This document shows, piece after piece, positions 17,900-26,306 of a stretch of DNA of 64,000 nt. The notes beneath the pieces are model-generated. The model was given only the letters and a program-made list of their open reading frames with translations. It made no database searches and was not told the DNA's origin. Every line of letters begins with the position of its first letter. The stretch's first letter is position 1. Origin of the DNA: Alphaproteobacteria bacterium (GTDB lineage Bacteria; Pseudomonadota; Alphaproteobacteria; Elsterales; Elsteraceae); assembly GCA_004292755.1 (NCBI GenBank), contig RDXE01000024.1, positions 124,001 to 188,000 on the forward strand, in the 5' to 3' direction. The translations under genes and the position numbers were made by a program.

Positions 17900-18754
17900 C
17901 TATCGCCCGCCCAACAGCGTGGGCGCAAGATTGCCAGGACCAATCACCCGGGCCGAGGCGTCCAGGGTTTGGTTGCGCACGGGGTCGACATAGCCGCGCA
18001 ACCGCCCGGTGAGGTCGCGCACCTCCAGCATGCCATCGGCACGACGCCCAAGGGTGCCAAGCAGCCGACCGCTGGCGTCCATCACCGGCTCGGTGCCACT
18101 CGGATTGGGTGCGGTGGGTGCAGCTGCGCGAACCACTGGGATTGGCCCCAGCAAGCTCGACACGCGTTGCATCTCCTGGCGAAAGGCAGGGGTTGGTTGA
18201 CGCACCAGTGGGCGGGCAGGGCCATCGACAAGGACGAATTGGCCGGCACTCGCCTGCAGCACCTGGCCTGCGGCGGTGATCGTGACGGTCCCCTCGGTCA
18301 CCTCCACTTCCGTGCTGGCAGCTGTCACCCGCACGGAGAGGATGGTGCCGCGAATCCCGATTGAGGCCGATGGGGTTTCGATGTCGATGCGCTTTGGCAC
18401 GGGCGTGCCCGCAAAGCGCAGGGCGCCGCGGGTCATGCGCACCACACCGGTCACACCGGATCGAGAGTCCACGACAAACCGATCAAGGGTCACCTCCGCC
18501 TGCGGGCCAAGCTCGAGGAAGGAGCCATCACCCAGCGCGATCGAGGTGGCACTGGCCTCTGCCGTGCTGATGCGCTCGTTGAACACCACGGGCTGGCCGG
18601 TTTGCAGCCGATACAGCAAGCCACCACCATAAACCGTATTGACCACCCGCTGCGCACGGCCAACTTCCTGTGCCAGGGCTGCTGGCGCTATAAGGGGCAG
18701 GACCGTGGCGACCACAGCAGCCAACGCTGCCAAAACCAAGGGGCGGCGGATCAT
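17900..18754 (-). CDS. Secreted FecR-domain protein with a C-terminal GRLxGY module
   Basis: This 284-residue protein has a signal peptide (MIRRPLVLAALAAVVATVLP, cleavage after ALA). The FecR-type beta domain follows, seen in TSIALGDGSFLELGPQAEVTLD and in IDIETPSASIGIRGT, where the repeat is anchored. No sigma factor or TonB receptor is nearby and there is no membrane anchor, so it is not a classical FecR anti-sigma protein; it is a free periplasmic FecR domain. The last 60 residues (VRDLTGRLRGY and onwards) resemble the small secreted protein at 52326-52661. GGAG 8 nt before the ATG at 18754 decides the start. It is divergent from infA. Confidence 0.82.
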   Translation of the reverse strand: MIRRPLVLAALAAVVATVLPLIAPAALAQEVGRAQRVVNTVYGGGLLYRLQTGQPVVFNERISTAEASATSIALGDGSFLELGPQAEVTLDRFVVDSRSGVTGVVRMTRGALRFAGTPVPKRIDIETPSASIGIRGTILSVRVTAASTEVEVTEGTVTITAAGQVLQASAGQFVLVDGPARPLVRQPTPAFRQEMQRVSSLLGPIPVVRAAAPTAPNPSGTEPVMDASGRLLGTLGRRADGMLEVRDLTGRLRGYVDPVRNQTLDASARVIGPGNLAPTLLGGR

Positions 18755-18804
18755 CTCTGGCTCTCCTATCCTGGCCGCGCACGGCTGATCGCCGAACGCA
18801 AGGC

Positions 18805-18834
18805 TTGACCTCGGCGCTTCGGCATAAGACATAT
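18805..18834 (+). promoter_or_regulatory. Possible infA promoter
   Basis: TTGACC, a good -35, stands 17-18 bp before GACATAT, a weak -10, and ends 26 bp before infA. The AAGGAG ribosome site follows. Motif match only. Confidence 0.4.
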
Positions 18835-18860
18835 CCGCCGCTGTCGGGCAAGGAGCCGAA

Positions 18861-19079
18861 ATGGCCAAAGAAGATGTGATCACCTTTGACGGAACGGTAT
18901 CGGAGTTGCTGCCGAATGCCATGTTCCGGGTGAAACTGGATAACAACCACGAGGTGCTGGCGCACACCTCCGGGAAGATGCGCAAGAACCGGATCCGCGT
19001 GCTGGCTGGCGACCGCGTCCAGGTTGAGATGACGCCGTACGACCTCACCAAGGGCCGGATCACCTTTCGGTTCAAGTAA
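18861..19079 (+). CDS. infA: Translation initiation factor IF-1
   Basis: This 72-residue protein is almost a textbook IF-1: [35 protein letters not shown] and [11 protein letters not shown] form the OB-fold that sits in the ribosomal A site during initiation. AAGGAG lies 8 nt upstream of the ATG. It heads the infA-maf-rng-yacG run. In many related genomes infA directly follows the hisD-UPF0262-phosphatase run, but here that run lies on the opposite strand and in reverse order. Confidence 0.98.
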   Translation: MAKEDVITFDGTVSELLPNAMFRVKLDNNHEVLAHTSGKMRKNRIRVLAGDRVQVEMTPYDLTKGRITFRFK

Positions 19080-19111
19080 GTGCAGCCGGTGCTTACCGGC
19101 GGGCGGCACGG

Positions 19112-19705
19112 GTGACGTTCCCGTCTCGGCCCCGGTTGGTGCTCGCCTCGGCCAGCCCGCGGCGGCTCGACCTATTGCGGCAGATCGGGCTCACCCCCGA
19201 TCACGTCGACCCTGCCGACATCGACGAAACCCCGTTACCGCGCGAATTGCCGGGTCCACACGCACGCCGCCTTGCCCTCGCCAAGGCTCGGGTGACGGCT
19301 GCGCGGCACCCCGACGCAGTGGTGCTGGCCGCGGATACTGTCGTCGGCGTCGGACGGCGCATTCTGCCCAAGGCAGAAACAGAGGCTGTGGCAGCCGAAT
19401 GTCTGGACCTGATCTCGGGTCGGCGGCACAGGGTTCATGGCGGCATTGCTGTGGTTGCTGGCAGTCGCGAATGGGTGCGGCTGGTGGTGAGCCATGTGCA
19501 GTTTGCGCGGCTGGACGCGCGCGAGCGGGCTGCCTACCTCGCCTCGGGCGAGTGGCACGGCAAGGCTGGCGGCTACGCCATCCAGGGCCGGGCGGCTGCG
19601 TTGATTCAAGCGCTGAGTGGGTCCTACTCCAATGTGGTTGGCCTGTCGTTGTTTGAGACCGCACGGCTCTTGTCTGCCGCTGGTCTGAGCTGGACCAAGG
19701 CGTGA
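19112..19705 (+). CDS. maf: Maf family nucleotide pyrophosphatase
   Basis: Maf proteins hydrolyse non-canonical or modified NTPs. This 197-residue protein has the start motif LVLASASPRRLDLL, the acidic metal-site DTVV in LAADTVVGVG and the late GKAGGYAIQGRAA. Start is the GTG at 19112, 32 bp after infA; no ATG fits. The stop overlaps the GTG of rng (GTGA), so they are coupled. Whether it acts on dTTP/UTP or 7-methyl-GTP cannot be told with certainty. Confidence 0.93.
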   Translation: MTFPSRPRLVLASASPRRLDLLRQIGLTPDHVDPADIDETPLPRELPGPHARRLALAKARVTAARHPDAVVLAADTVVGVGRRILPKAETEAVAAECLDLISGRRHRVHGGIAVVAGSREWVRLVVSHVQFARLDARERAAYLASGEWHGKAGGYAIQGRAAALIQALSGSYSNVVGLSLFETARLLSAAGLSWTKA

Positions 19706-20949
19706 CGACCCGGCTCCTGGTGGTAGACCAGCCGGGGGAGCGATGGATCGCGCGTGAGGTTGATGGCACGATCACTGACCTGTTGGTGGAGCGCGGCGCC
19801 CCTGATCCGACAGGGGCCGTGGTTCGCGCGCGGGTGACGCGTGTTGATGCCGACCTCGGCGCCAGCTTCGTGAGCCTTGGCCCGCTGGGCGATGGATTTC
19901 TCAACGGCATCAGCCATCCGGAGGGCAGCGCCGTTGTGGTGCAAGTGGTGCGCGGTCGGGCACGCGGGAAAGCCGTGGCCGTCTCTGCCCGACCAGAGCG
20001 GCCAGGGCGGCTTCTGGTTGCCCAGCCTGCCAGCCCCGGCCTTCAAGCCTCGCGCAAACTATCCGAGGCAGAGCGCAAGCGGTTGCGGGCACTGCTTGCC
20101 CCCCATGTGCAAGAGGGGGAGGGGTGGATGCTCCGCTCGGCCGCAGCGGGGGCGGGTGAGGCGGATTTGGTGGCCGACCTCACGCGGCTGCGCGCCGCAA
20201 CGGCGGCGTGGTCGGCCATTGGTCCCGCACCCATGGTGCTGAGCCCACCTCCCGATGCCTTGGATCGTGTCAGCGAGGGCGGGGAGGCTGTGGTGGTCAA
20301 TCACCCGCCCTTGCGGCCCCAGTTGGCCGCGCGCGGCTACAGCGTCACCTTGGATGCCGGGGTGGAACACCAGGTGGAGGGTGCCATTGAGGCTGCGTTG
20401 CAGCCAGTGATCCCGCTGCCAGGCGGTGCGTTGATGCGGCTGGAGCCGACGGCTGCCTTGGTTGCCGTCGATGTGGATCGTGCGGGCGCCAGCGACAGTG
20501 CCGATGCCATCAACGCCAGGGTGATTCCGTGCCTGTTCGCAGCCCTACGCCTGCGCCGCCTTGGTGGCTTGGTGCTGGTCGACCTGATGCGCCAGTCCGA
20601 CCCGCCGTCCTGGTTGACCACAGCGCAATCGCTGGCGCGTGCTGCGGGCGGCCAGTGCCACGGTCTCACCCGGACCGGCCTGCTGGAGCTGACCCTGCCG
20701 CAGCCCGGCGCCAGCTTGGCGGAGGATCTCTCGGGTCTGGAGGCTGTACTCTCAGCTGCAGTGCGCGCGTGGGCGCGGCGGGTCGCCGTTCCACCGCACC
20801 GGGCTACCTTGGTGGTGGCGCAGGTGCTGGTGCCCCTGCTGACCCAGCGCTTGCCGGCCGTGGCAGCGCGCTATGGGATTGCGCCAACGTGGTCCAGTCT
20901 GCCGCCAACGCCAGCCAATGGTGCCCTGTGGCAGGTGGTGGAGGAGTGA
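19702..20949 (+). CDS. rng: Ribonuclease E/G family protein (short, RNase G-like)
   Basis: This 415-residue protein corresponds to the S1 and catalytic parts of the RNase E/G family. The magnesium-binding acidic residues are in AVDVDRAG and LVLVDLMR, as in the DNase I-like subdomain of RNase E. It lacks the CPxC Zn-link and the long RNA-degradosome scaffold, so it is a minimal, divergent member. It follows maf with a GTGA overlap and its stop overlaps yacG (TGATG). Alphaproteobacteria commonly carry this shorter paralogue in addition to a full RNase E. Confidence 0.88.
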   Translation: MTTRLLVVDQPGERWIAREVDGTITDLLVERGAPDPTGAVVRARVTRVDADLGASFVSLGPLGDGFLNGISHPEGSAVVVQVVRGRARGKAVAVSARPERPGRLLVAQPASPGLQASRKLSEAERKRLRALLAPHVQEGEGWMLRSAAAGAGEADLVADLTRLRAATAAWSAIGPAPMVLSPPPDALDRVSEGGEAVVVNHPPLRPQLAARGYSVTLDAGVEHQVEGAIEAALQPVIPLPGGALMRLEPTAALVAVDVDRAGASDSADAINARVIPCLFAALRLRRLGGLVLVDLMRQSDPPSWLTTAQSLARAAGGQCHGLTRTGLLELTLPQPGASLAEDLSGLEAVLSAAVRAWARRVAVPPHRATLVVAQVLVPLLTQRLPAVAARYGIAPTWSSLPPTPANGALWQVVEE

Positions 20950-21152
20950 TGACCAACCAGAGCCTGCCCGATGAAGCGAAACGCCGAGCTTCCTGTCCGA
21001 TTTGCCAAAAGCCAGTTGAGACCCCGGCATTTCGTCCGTTCTGCTCCGCCCGATGCAAGGATGTCGACCTCGGGCGTTGGTTCACTGGCAACTACCGCAT
21101 CCCCGTCACCCCCAGACCGGGGGAGGAACTGGCGGAAGACGTGGATGACTAG
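20949..21152 (+). CDS. yacG: DNA gyrase inhibitor YacG
   Basis: This 67-residue zinc protein has CPIC and CSARC as the four-cysteine site, followed by DVDLGRWFTGNYRIP, the family core. YacG binds and inhibits DNA gyrase in E. coli. The ATG at 20949 overlaps the rng stop by one base, and GGAG precedes it; longer upstream frames are shadows of rng. The acidic tail GEELAEDVDD is typical. Confidence 0.94.
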   Translation: MTNQSLPDEAKRRASCPICQKPVETPAFRPFCSARCKDVDLGRWFTGNYRIPVTPRPGEELAEDVDD

Positions 21153-21328
21153 GCCCTAGGCCGCCGGACCGGTGCAGCAATGGCGTTCGCATCGTGCGTT
21201 TACGTCACAAAAATGTCATGCTTTGGTCATGGGGCTGACCTTGAGTGATCAGAGGGTGCGACACCGTTGCCCGACCTTGCCCCCACATCGGGGGCGAGGC
21301 GGGCTGGTTTGTTAAAGGGGTAAGCACG

Positions 21329-22318
21329 ATGCGGACGTTGTGGACTGTGATCGCTGCGGCTGCCATGGGGGTGGCATTCGCCTCCGGTGCGCATGCACAA
21401 GCCCTGTCGGGCACTCTGACGCTTTACACCTCTCAGCCGGAGGCCGATGCCCGGCGCACGATTGAAGGGTTCAACCGGCTGCATCCAGGGGTGCGGGTGG
21501 AAACCTTCCGCTCCGGCACGACAGAAGTGATGAACCGCCTGCAGGCTGAATTCTCGGCCCGCGCGCCGCAGCCGGACGTGCTGTTGATCGCCGATGCGAT
21601 GACCATGGCCCAGTTGAAGCAGGACAATCGCTTGGCGGCGTATCGCGAGGCTGATGTGTCGCTGCTGCCACCGGGCAGCTATGACGCTGACCGCACTTGG
21701 TTCGGTACCAAGCGGATCACCACCGGCATTCTGGTTCATGCCAATGCGCCGTTCCAGCCGGAAAGCTGGGCCGATCTGGCGCGGCCTGAGGCCCAGGGGC
21801 AAGTCGTGATGCCAAGCCCGCTCTATTCCGGTGCCGCAGCGATCCATTTCGGCACCCTCGGCGCCGACCCAGCGCTGGGTTGGCCGTGGATCGAGCGTCT
21901 GGCCCGCCAGCGCGCGATTGCGGTGCGTGGCAATGGTCAGGTGCTGCGGTCGGTTGCGACGGGTGAGCGGATGTTCGGCGTGATCGTCGACTTCATGGGC
22001 TTGAACGAGCAGGCCAAGGGCGCACCCGTGCGCTTCATCTTCCCGCGCGAAGGGGTGACCGGCATCACTGAGCCAGTGGCGATGCTGTCCACTGCGCGCA
22101 ACCCAGCTGCCGCGCGCGCCTTCATTGACTTTCTGCTGAGCCGCGCGGGCCAAGACCTCTCTGTCGCCATGGGCTACATGCCAATTGGGCGCGGTGTTCC
22201 GGCACCGGCGACCTTCCCGGCACTGGAGACTGTGAAGCTGCTGGAATCTGACATCCAGATGCTGCTGCGCACGGATGAGCAAACCAAGGAGCGGTTTGCC
22301 AACCTGTTCGGCGGCTAA
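21329..22318 (+). CDS. Iron(III)-type ABC transporter periplasmic binding protein
   Basis: This 329-residue protein has a signal peptide (MRTLWTVIAAAAMGVAFASG, cleavage after AHA). It resembles the FbpA/AfuA family: LTLYTSQPEADARRTIEGF at the mature start, then a conserved core with FRSGTTEVMNRL and a late KGAPVRFIFPREGV. These proteins bind ferric iron or related anions and phosphonates, so the ligand is not certain. GGGGTAAG lies upstream of the ATG at 21329. It precedes the permease gene by 7 bp. Confidence 0.82.
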   Translation: MRTLWTVIAAAAMGVAFASGAHAQALSGTLTLYTSQPEADARRTIEGFNRLHPGVRVETFRSGTTEVMNRLQAEFSARAPQPDVLLIADAMTMAQLKQDNRLAAYREADVSLLPPGSYDADRTWFGTKRITTGILVHANAPFQPESWADLARPEAQGQVVMPSPLYSGAAAIHFGTLGADPALGWPWIERLARQRAIAVRGNGQVLRSVATGERMFGVIVDFMGLNEQAKGAPVRFIFPREGVTGITEPVAMLSTARNPAAARAFIDFLLSRAGQDLSVAMGYMPIGRGVPAPATFPALETVKLLESDIQMLLRTDEQTKERFANLFGG

Positions 22319-22325
22319 GTCCTTG

Positions 22326-24056
22326 GTGAGCAATCAAACCCGCAGCATACGGCCAATGTTGGCCGGAGTGAGTCAACGCTGGCACAGGGTCAGCGTTGGC
22401 GAGCGGTTGTGGCTTGCGGGTTTGGTGCTTGCCATCCTGGCGATCAGCCTCTGGCCGCTCGCGCGGCTGGCGATGGAGCTGGTGGGTCCGGGTTTGGCTG
22501 TGGCGGAGCGGGTTCTCGCCCGCCCCCAAACCTGGACTGCCACGCTCAACACCCTCACCCTGTCGGGCTCTGCAACCCTGGTGGCCCTGCTGCTGGGCGG
22601 CGGCATGGCGCTCCTGTTGGGCACAACTGATTTGCCCCGCCGCGACTTGATCGCGTTCGCGTTTCTGATTCCCTTGGTGATTCCGCCGCAGATCACGGCA
22701 GTTGCGTGGATGCAGGTCTTAGGGCCGGGCAGTGTGGTGTTGGCGCCGCTTGGCTTGGCGCCAGCCTCCGGCACTGCCAACCCGCTCTACAGTGCGACCG
22801 GGATTGCCATCCTGTTGGGGGTGGAGCAGGCGCCGCTGGTGTTCTTGACCGTGCGCGCAGGCTTGGCCGGTATTCCGCGCGATCTGGTCGAGGCCGCGCG
22901 GTCGGCTGGTGCCAGCCCGACGGTGGTTCTTCGTACGATCCTGGTGCCGCTGCTGCTGCCGTTCTTTGCCGCTGGTTCGGCCCTCGCCTTTGCGGCCGCG
23001 GCGGGCAATTTTGGCATTCCCGCAGTGTTGGGCATTCCAGCCCGGGTGCCAGTGCTGCCGACGTTGATCTATCAGCGACTGTCTGGCTTCGGGCCGCGGG
23101 TGTTGCCGGAAGTGGCGATGTTGTCGATGGTGTTGGCGGTGGTGGTGGGCAGCGCGCTGGCAGTCCAGGCGCTGTGCCTGCGGGGACGGCGCGTGCCGCT
23201 GCAAGGCGGCGCAGGGCTGGCCCCGATGCCGTTGGGGCGCTGGCGCACGCCGCTGCTGGTGCTGGTGGCTCTGGTCCTGGCGAGTTTATTGGTGGCGCCG
23301 ATGGTGGCCTTGATTGGTGGCTCGCTCGCCCCCGCCCTTGGCGTCGCCCCGACGTGGGAGACGGTGAGCCTCGCTGGCTATCGCTTCATCCTGTTTGAGC
23401 ACGATGCCAGTCACCGGGCGCTGCAAACCTCTCTCCTGCTGTCGGGCATGGCGGCGGTTCTGTTGGCAATGGCGGCTGTGCCGTTGGCCCACATGCTGGC
23501 AGCGCAGCGGTCCTGGACCCTGCGGGCGATGGTTGGCGTGGCAGAGTTGCCCTATGCCTTGCCGGGAACCGTGCTGGCTGTGGGCTGTATCCTGGCTTTC
23601 TTGCCGCCGCTGCCGGGGTTGGGCGTGAGTTTGTATGCCACCTTTTGGCTGCTGCTGATTGCCTATCTGGCGCGCTTTCTGCCCCTGGCCCTACGCCCCG
23701 TGGTCAGCGCTGCAGCCCGGCTGGATCGTGGATTGGACGAGGCAGCGCGGCTGGCGCAGGCGGGATTCACCCGAAGGTTGTGGACCATCACCTTGCCCGC
23801 GGTGGCGCCTGCTGCCGCTGCCGGGGCGATCCTGGTGTTCCTGATTGCGATGAATGAATTGACGGTGTCTGCACTGCTCTGGTCAGCGGGGTGGGAGACG
23901 CTGGGGGTGGTGGTGTTCTCCCTGGAGCAGGGGGGAGCGATCCAGGCAGCCTCCGCCCTGGCCGTGTTGATCATCGCGATGACAGTGCTGGGCATGCTGG
24001 CGGCTGATCGCCTGCGTCACCGCCTGCCATCGGGTGTGCTGCCCTGGCGGGGCTAA
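22326..24056 (+). CDS. Two-domain ABC transporter permease (FbpB-like)
   Basis: About 576 residues with roughly twelve membrane segments arranged as two related halves, the fused form of iron(III)-type permeases. The EAA-like cytoplasmic loops are RDLVEAARSAGASPTVVLRTI in the first half and DRGLDEAARLAQAGFTRRLWTI in the second. The start is uncertain: GTG 22326 just after the upstream stop, ATG 22356, or an ATG at 22275 overlapping it; none has a strong ribosome site. No ATP-binding subunit follows; the next gene is a convergent SDR. The ATPase must be elsewhere, or the importer is incomplete. Confidence 0.85.
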   Translation: MSNQTRSIRPMLAGVSQRWHRVSVGERLWLAGLVLAILAISLWPLARLAMELVGPGLAVAERVLARPQTWTATLNTLTLSGSATLVALLLGGGMALLLGTTDLPRRDLIAFAFLIPLVIPPQITAVAWMQVLGPGSVVLAPLGLAPASGTANPLYSATGIAILLGVEQAPLVFLTVRAGLAGIPRDLVEAARSAGASPTVVLRTILVPLLLPFFAAGSALAFAAAAGNFGIPAVLGIPARVPVLPTLIYQRLSGFGPRVLPEVAMLSMVLAVVVGSALAVQALCLRGRRVPLQGGAGLAPMPLGRWRTPLLVLVALVLASLLVAPMVALIGGSLAPALGVAPTWETVSLAGYRFILFEHDASHRALQTSLLLSGMAAVLLAMAAVPLAHMLAAQRSWTLRAMVGVAELPYALPGTVLAVGCILAFLPPLPGLGVSLYATFWLLLIAYLARFLPLALRPVVSAAARLDRGLDEAARLAQAGFTRRLWTITLPAVAPAAAAGAILVFLIAMNELTVSALLWSAGWETLGVVVFSLEQGGAIQAASALAVLIIAMTVLGMLAADRLRHRLPSGVLPWRG

Positions 24057-24080
24057 GCCGCCACACGTGCTGAGATGGGC

Positions 24081-24743
24081 TTAGCCGAGGGGGGCGAGGA
24101 GGGCTGCAGCGGCTTGGTCGGCTGATTGCAGCGATGCCGGATCCTCGCCCGGATAGGCGTCGGCGCGCAGACGCGTCGCCGTTGGTCCTGGATCGGGGGT
24201 CAACACCCGCAGCCCGTGGCTTTGCTGCTCGACAGCCCAGCTATCGGCCAAGCTCGCCAGCGCTGCCTGCGCGGCGCCGTACATGCCCCAGAATGGCGCG
24301 CCTATCGCCTCCCGATTGATCGGAAACAGCGCCCAGCCGCCAGCGGCCGCCAGGGGCGGAGTCAAGTGACTCATCAATCGCCAGTTTGCCTGCACCGACA
24401 ACTGCCAGAGCCGCTCCGCCAGTTTTGGGTCCTGGTGCCCGATGGGGGAGAGTGTGCCCAACTGGGCTGCACAGCCAGCAAAGCCATCAACCCGTCCGAA
24501 CCGGTCGGCCAGCGCGTTGGCAAGGCTGTCAATCTCCTCCGTTTTGGTCAGGTCGATGCGCACCAGGGTCGCACTGCCCCCAGCGGCACGGATGGCATCG
24601 TCGGTCGCCTCCAGCCCGCCCGTCGTTCGTGCGGCGAGGACGACGTGCCACCCCTCCTGACCCAACCGGCGGGCAATGGCGGCGCCAATCCCGCGCGAGG
24701 CACCGGTGACCAAGGCAACGCGGCGATCCATGGGAGCAGCCAT
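24081..24743 (-). CDS. SDR-family protein coupled to purF, catalytic Lys replaced
   Basis: This 220-residue SDR has the cofactor motif TGASRGIGAAIARRL. At the active site it reads MYGAAQAALASLADSW, so the Tyr is kept but the Lys of Tyr-x3-Lys is Gln. The usual catalytic Ser region reads FPINREAIG, also unusual. An SDR in this position after purF is common in Rhodospirillales from memory. Its ATG overlaps the purF stop, so it is coupled to purine synthesis. Activity is doubtful; a binding or degenerate role is possible. Confidence 0.8.
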   Translation of the reverse strand: MAAPMDRRVALVTGASRGIGAAIARRLGQEGWHVVLAARTTGGLEATDDAIRAAGGSATLVRIDLTKTEEIDSLANALADRFGRVDGFAGCAAQLGTLSPIGHQDPKLAERLWQLSVQANWRLMSHLTPPLAAAGGWALFPINREAIGAPFWGMYGAAQAALASLADSWAVEQQSHGLRVLTPDPGPTATRLRADAYPGEDPASLQSADQAAAALLAPLG

Positions 24744-26194
24744 TACTGGGATTCCGCCAACAGCAATTGTGGTTGAGACTGCCCGGCATTCACGTCCGTC
24801 AGCTCAATGGGATAGTCTCCGGTGAAGCAGGCATCGCAATACTTCGGCGATTGACTGCGTCCTGCCTCGCCCATGGCGCGGTACAAGCCATCAATCGACA
24901 GGAAGGCAAGGCTATCGGCTCCGATATACTCCGCCATGCCCTGAACTGAATATTGGTGCGCCAGCAGCTTGGCTTGGTCAGGTGTATCGACACCATAGAA
25001 GCAGGAATGGGTGGTGGGTGGGCTGGCGATGCGGAAATGGACTTCGCGCGCGCCGGCCGCACGCACCATCTCCACGATCTTTTTCGAGGTCGTGCCGCGC
25101 ACAATGCTGTCGTCCACCAACACCACCCGCTTGCCGGCAATCTGGGCGCGGTTGGCGTTGTGCTTCAGCTTCACCCCGAGGTTTCGGATGGTGTCGGTCG
25201 GCTCAATGAAGGTGCGACCAACATAGTGGTTGCGGATGATGCCCAACTCGAATGGCACGCGGGCTTCTGAGGCATAGCCAATGGCTGCGGGCACTCCGCT
25301 GTCGGGCACGGGCACCACGAGGTCGGCATCCACATGGGTCTCGCGCGCCAGTTCTGCACCAATGCGTTTGCGCGCCTCGTAGACCGAGTGCCCCTCCACC
25401 AAACTGTCGGGCCGGGCGAAGTAAATGTACTCGAAGATGCAAAACCGGCTGTTGGCCGCGGGGAAGGGGCGGCGGCTGTGCACGCCGTCGCCATCGATCA
25501 CCACCATCTCGCCTGGTTCGATGTCGCGCTCGAAGGTGGCGCCGATGATGTCGAAGGCGCAGGTTTCCGATGCCAGCACAAAGGCATTGCCCAGCCGCCC
25601 CAGCACCAGCGGCCGCACGCCCATGGGGTCGCGCACACCAATCAAGGCGTTGTCGATCAAGGCTACGAAGCTATAGGCACCGGTGATCTGGCGCAGTGCA
25701 TCGACCATACGATCCACCAGGGTCTCCCCCAGCGAGGTTGCAATCAGGTGCACCACGACTTCGGTGTCGGTGGTTGATTGGAACAACGAGCCGCGTTGCT
25801 GCAAGCGGCGGCGCAGCAGTTGGTTGTTGGTCAAATTGCCATTGTGGGCCAACGCCATGCCGCCGAAGGCAAACTCAGCGAACAACGGCTGGACGTTGCG
25901 CAGCACTGTCTCACCCGTTGTGGAGTAGCGGTTGTGCCCGACAGCTGAATGACCCACCAACCGCTTCATCACGGCTTCTGAGGAGAAGCTGTCGCCGACC
26001 AACCCCATCGCCTTGTAAGCGTTGAACTGTCCCTCATCGAACGCAACGATGCCCGACGCTTCCTGGCCGCGATGCTGTTGGGCATGCAGGCCCAGCACCG
26101 TCAGCTTGGCGGCGTCGGGATGCCCGTAAATGCCGAACAGCGCGCATTCCTCGTGCAGATGATCGTCGTCGAACGGATGGGTGGTTAGGATCAT
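24743..26194 (-). CDS. purF: Amidophosphoribosyltransferase
   Basis: PurF makes phosphoribosylamine from PRPP and glutamine, the first step of purine synthesis. The 483-residue protein has the N-terminal nucleophile Cys at residue 17 (EECALFGIYG), so a 16-residue propeptide would be removed. Glutaminase motifs include HAQQHRGQEASGI and GHNRYSTTG. The PRPP loop is VVLVDDSIVRGTT, and late cysteines (THSCFYGVD, KYCDACFTGDY) fit the Bacillus-type enzyme with an iron-sulfur cluster. It is followed by the overlapping SDR and preceded by cvpA, a usual pairing. Confidence 0.97.
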   Translation of the reverse strand: MILTTHPFDDDHLHEECALFGIYGHPDAAKLTVLGLHAQQHRGQEASGIVAFDEGQFNAYKAMGLVGDSFSSEAVMKRLVGHSAVGHNRYSTTGETVLRNVQPLFAEFAFGGMALAHNGNLTNNQLLRRRLQQRGSLFQSTTDTEVVVHLIATSLGETLVDRMVDALRQITGAYSFVALIDNALIGVRDPMGVRPLVLGRLGNAFVLASETCAFDIIGATFERDIEPGEMVVIDGDGVHSRRPFPAANSRFCIFEYIYFARPDSLVEGHSVYEARKRIGAELARETHVDADLVVPVPDSGVPAAIGYASEARVPFELGIIRNHYVGRTFIEPTDTIRNLGVKLKHNANRAQIAGKRVVLVDDSIVRGTTSKKIVEMVRAAGAREVHFRIASPPTTHSCFYGVDTPDQAKLLAHQYSVQGMAEYIGADSLAFLSIDGLYRAMGEAGRSQSPKYCDACFTGDYPIELTDVNAGQSQPQLLLAESQ

Positions 26195-26306
26195 CGACGA
26201 ACACTCCCCCAGGGCCGCAGGTCAGCGGCCAATGGACATCGAACGAGAACGGATTGGACGCGAACCGCACGAGCGGCGTGCAGGCGCCACCAGCGACGAC
26301 CAACAG

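Noticed and set aside
21281-21296. CCCCC-GGGGG hairpin before the iron-binding protein gene
   Set aside because: Five-bp stem in GC-rich DNA without a T-run; not distinguishable from chance.
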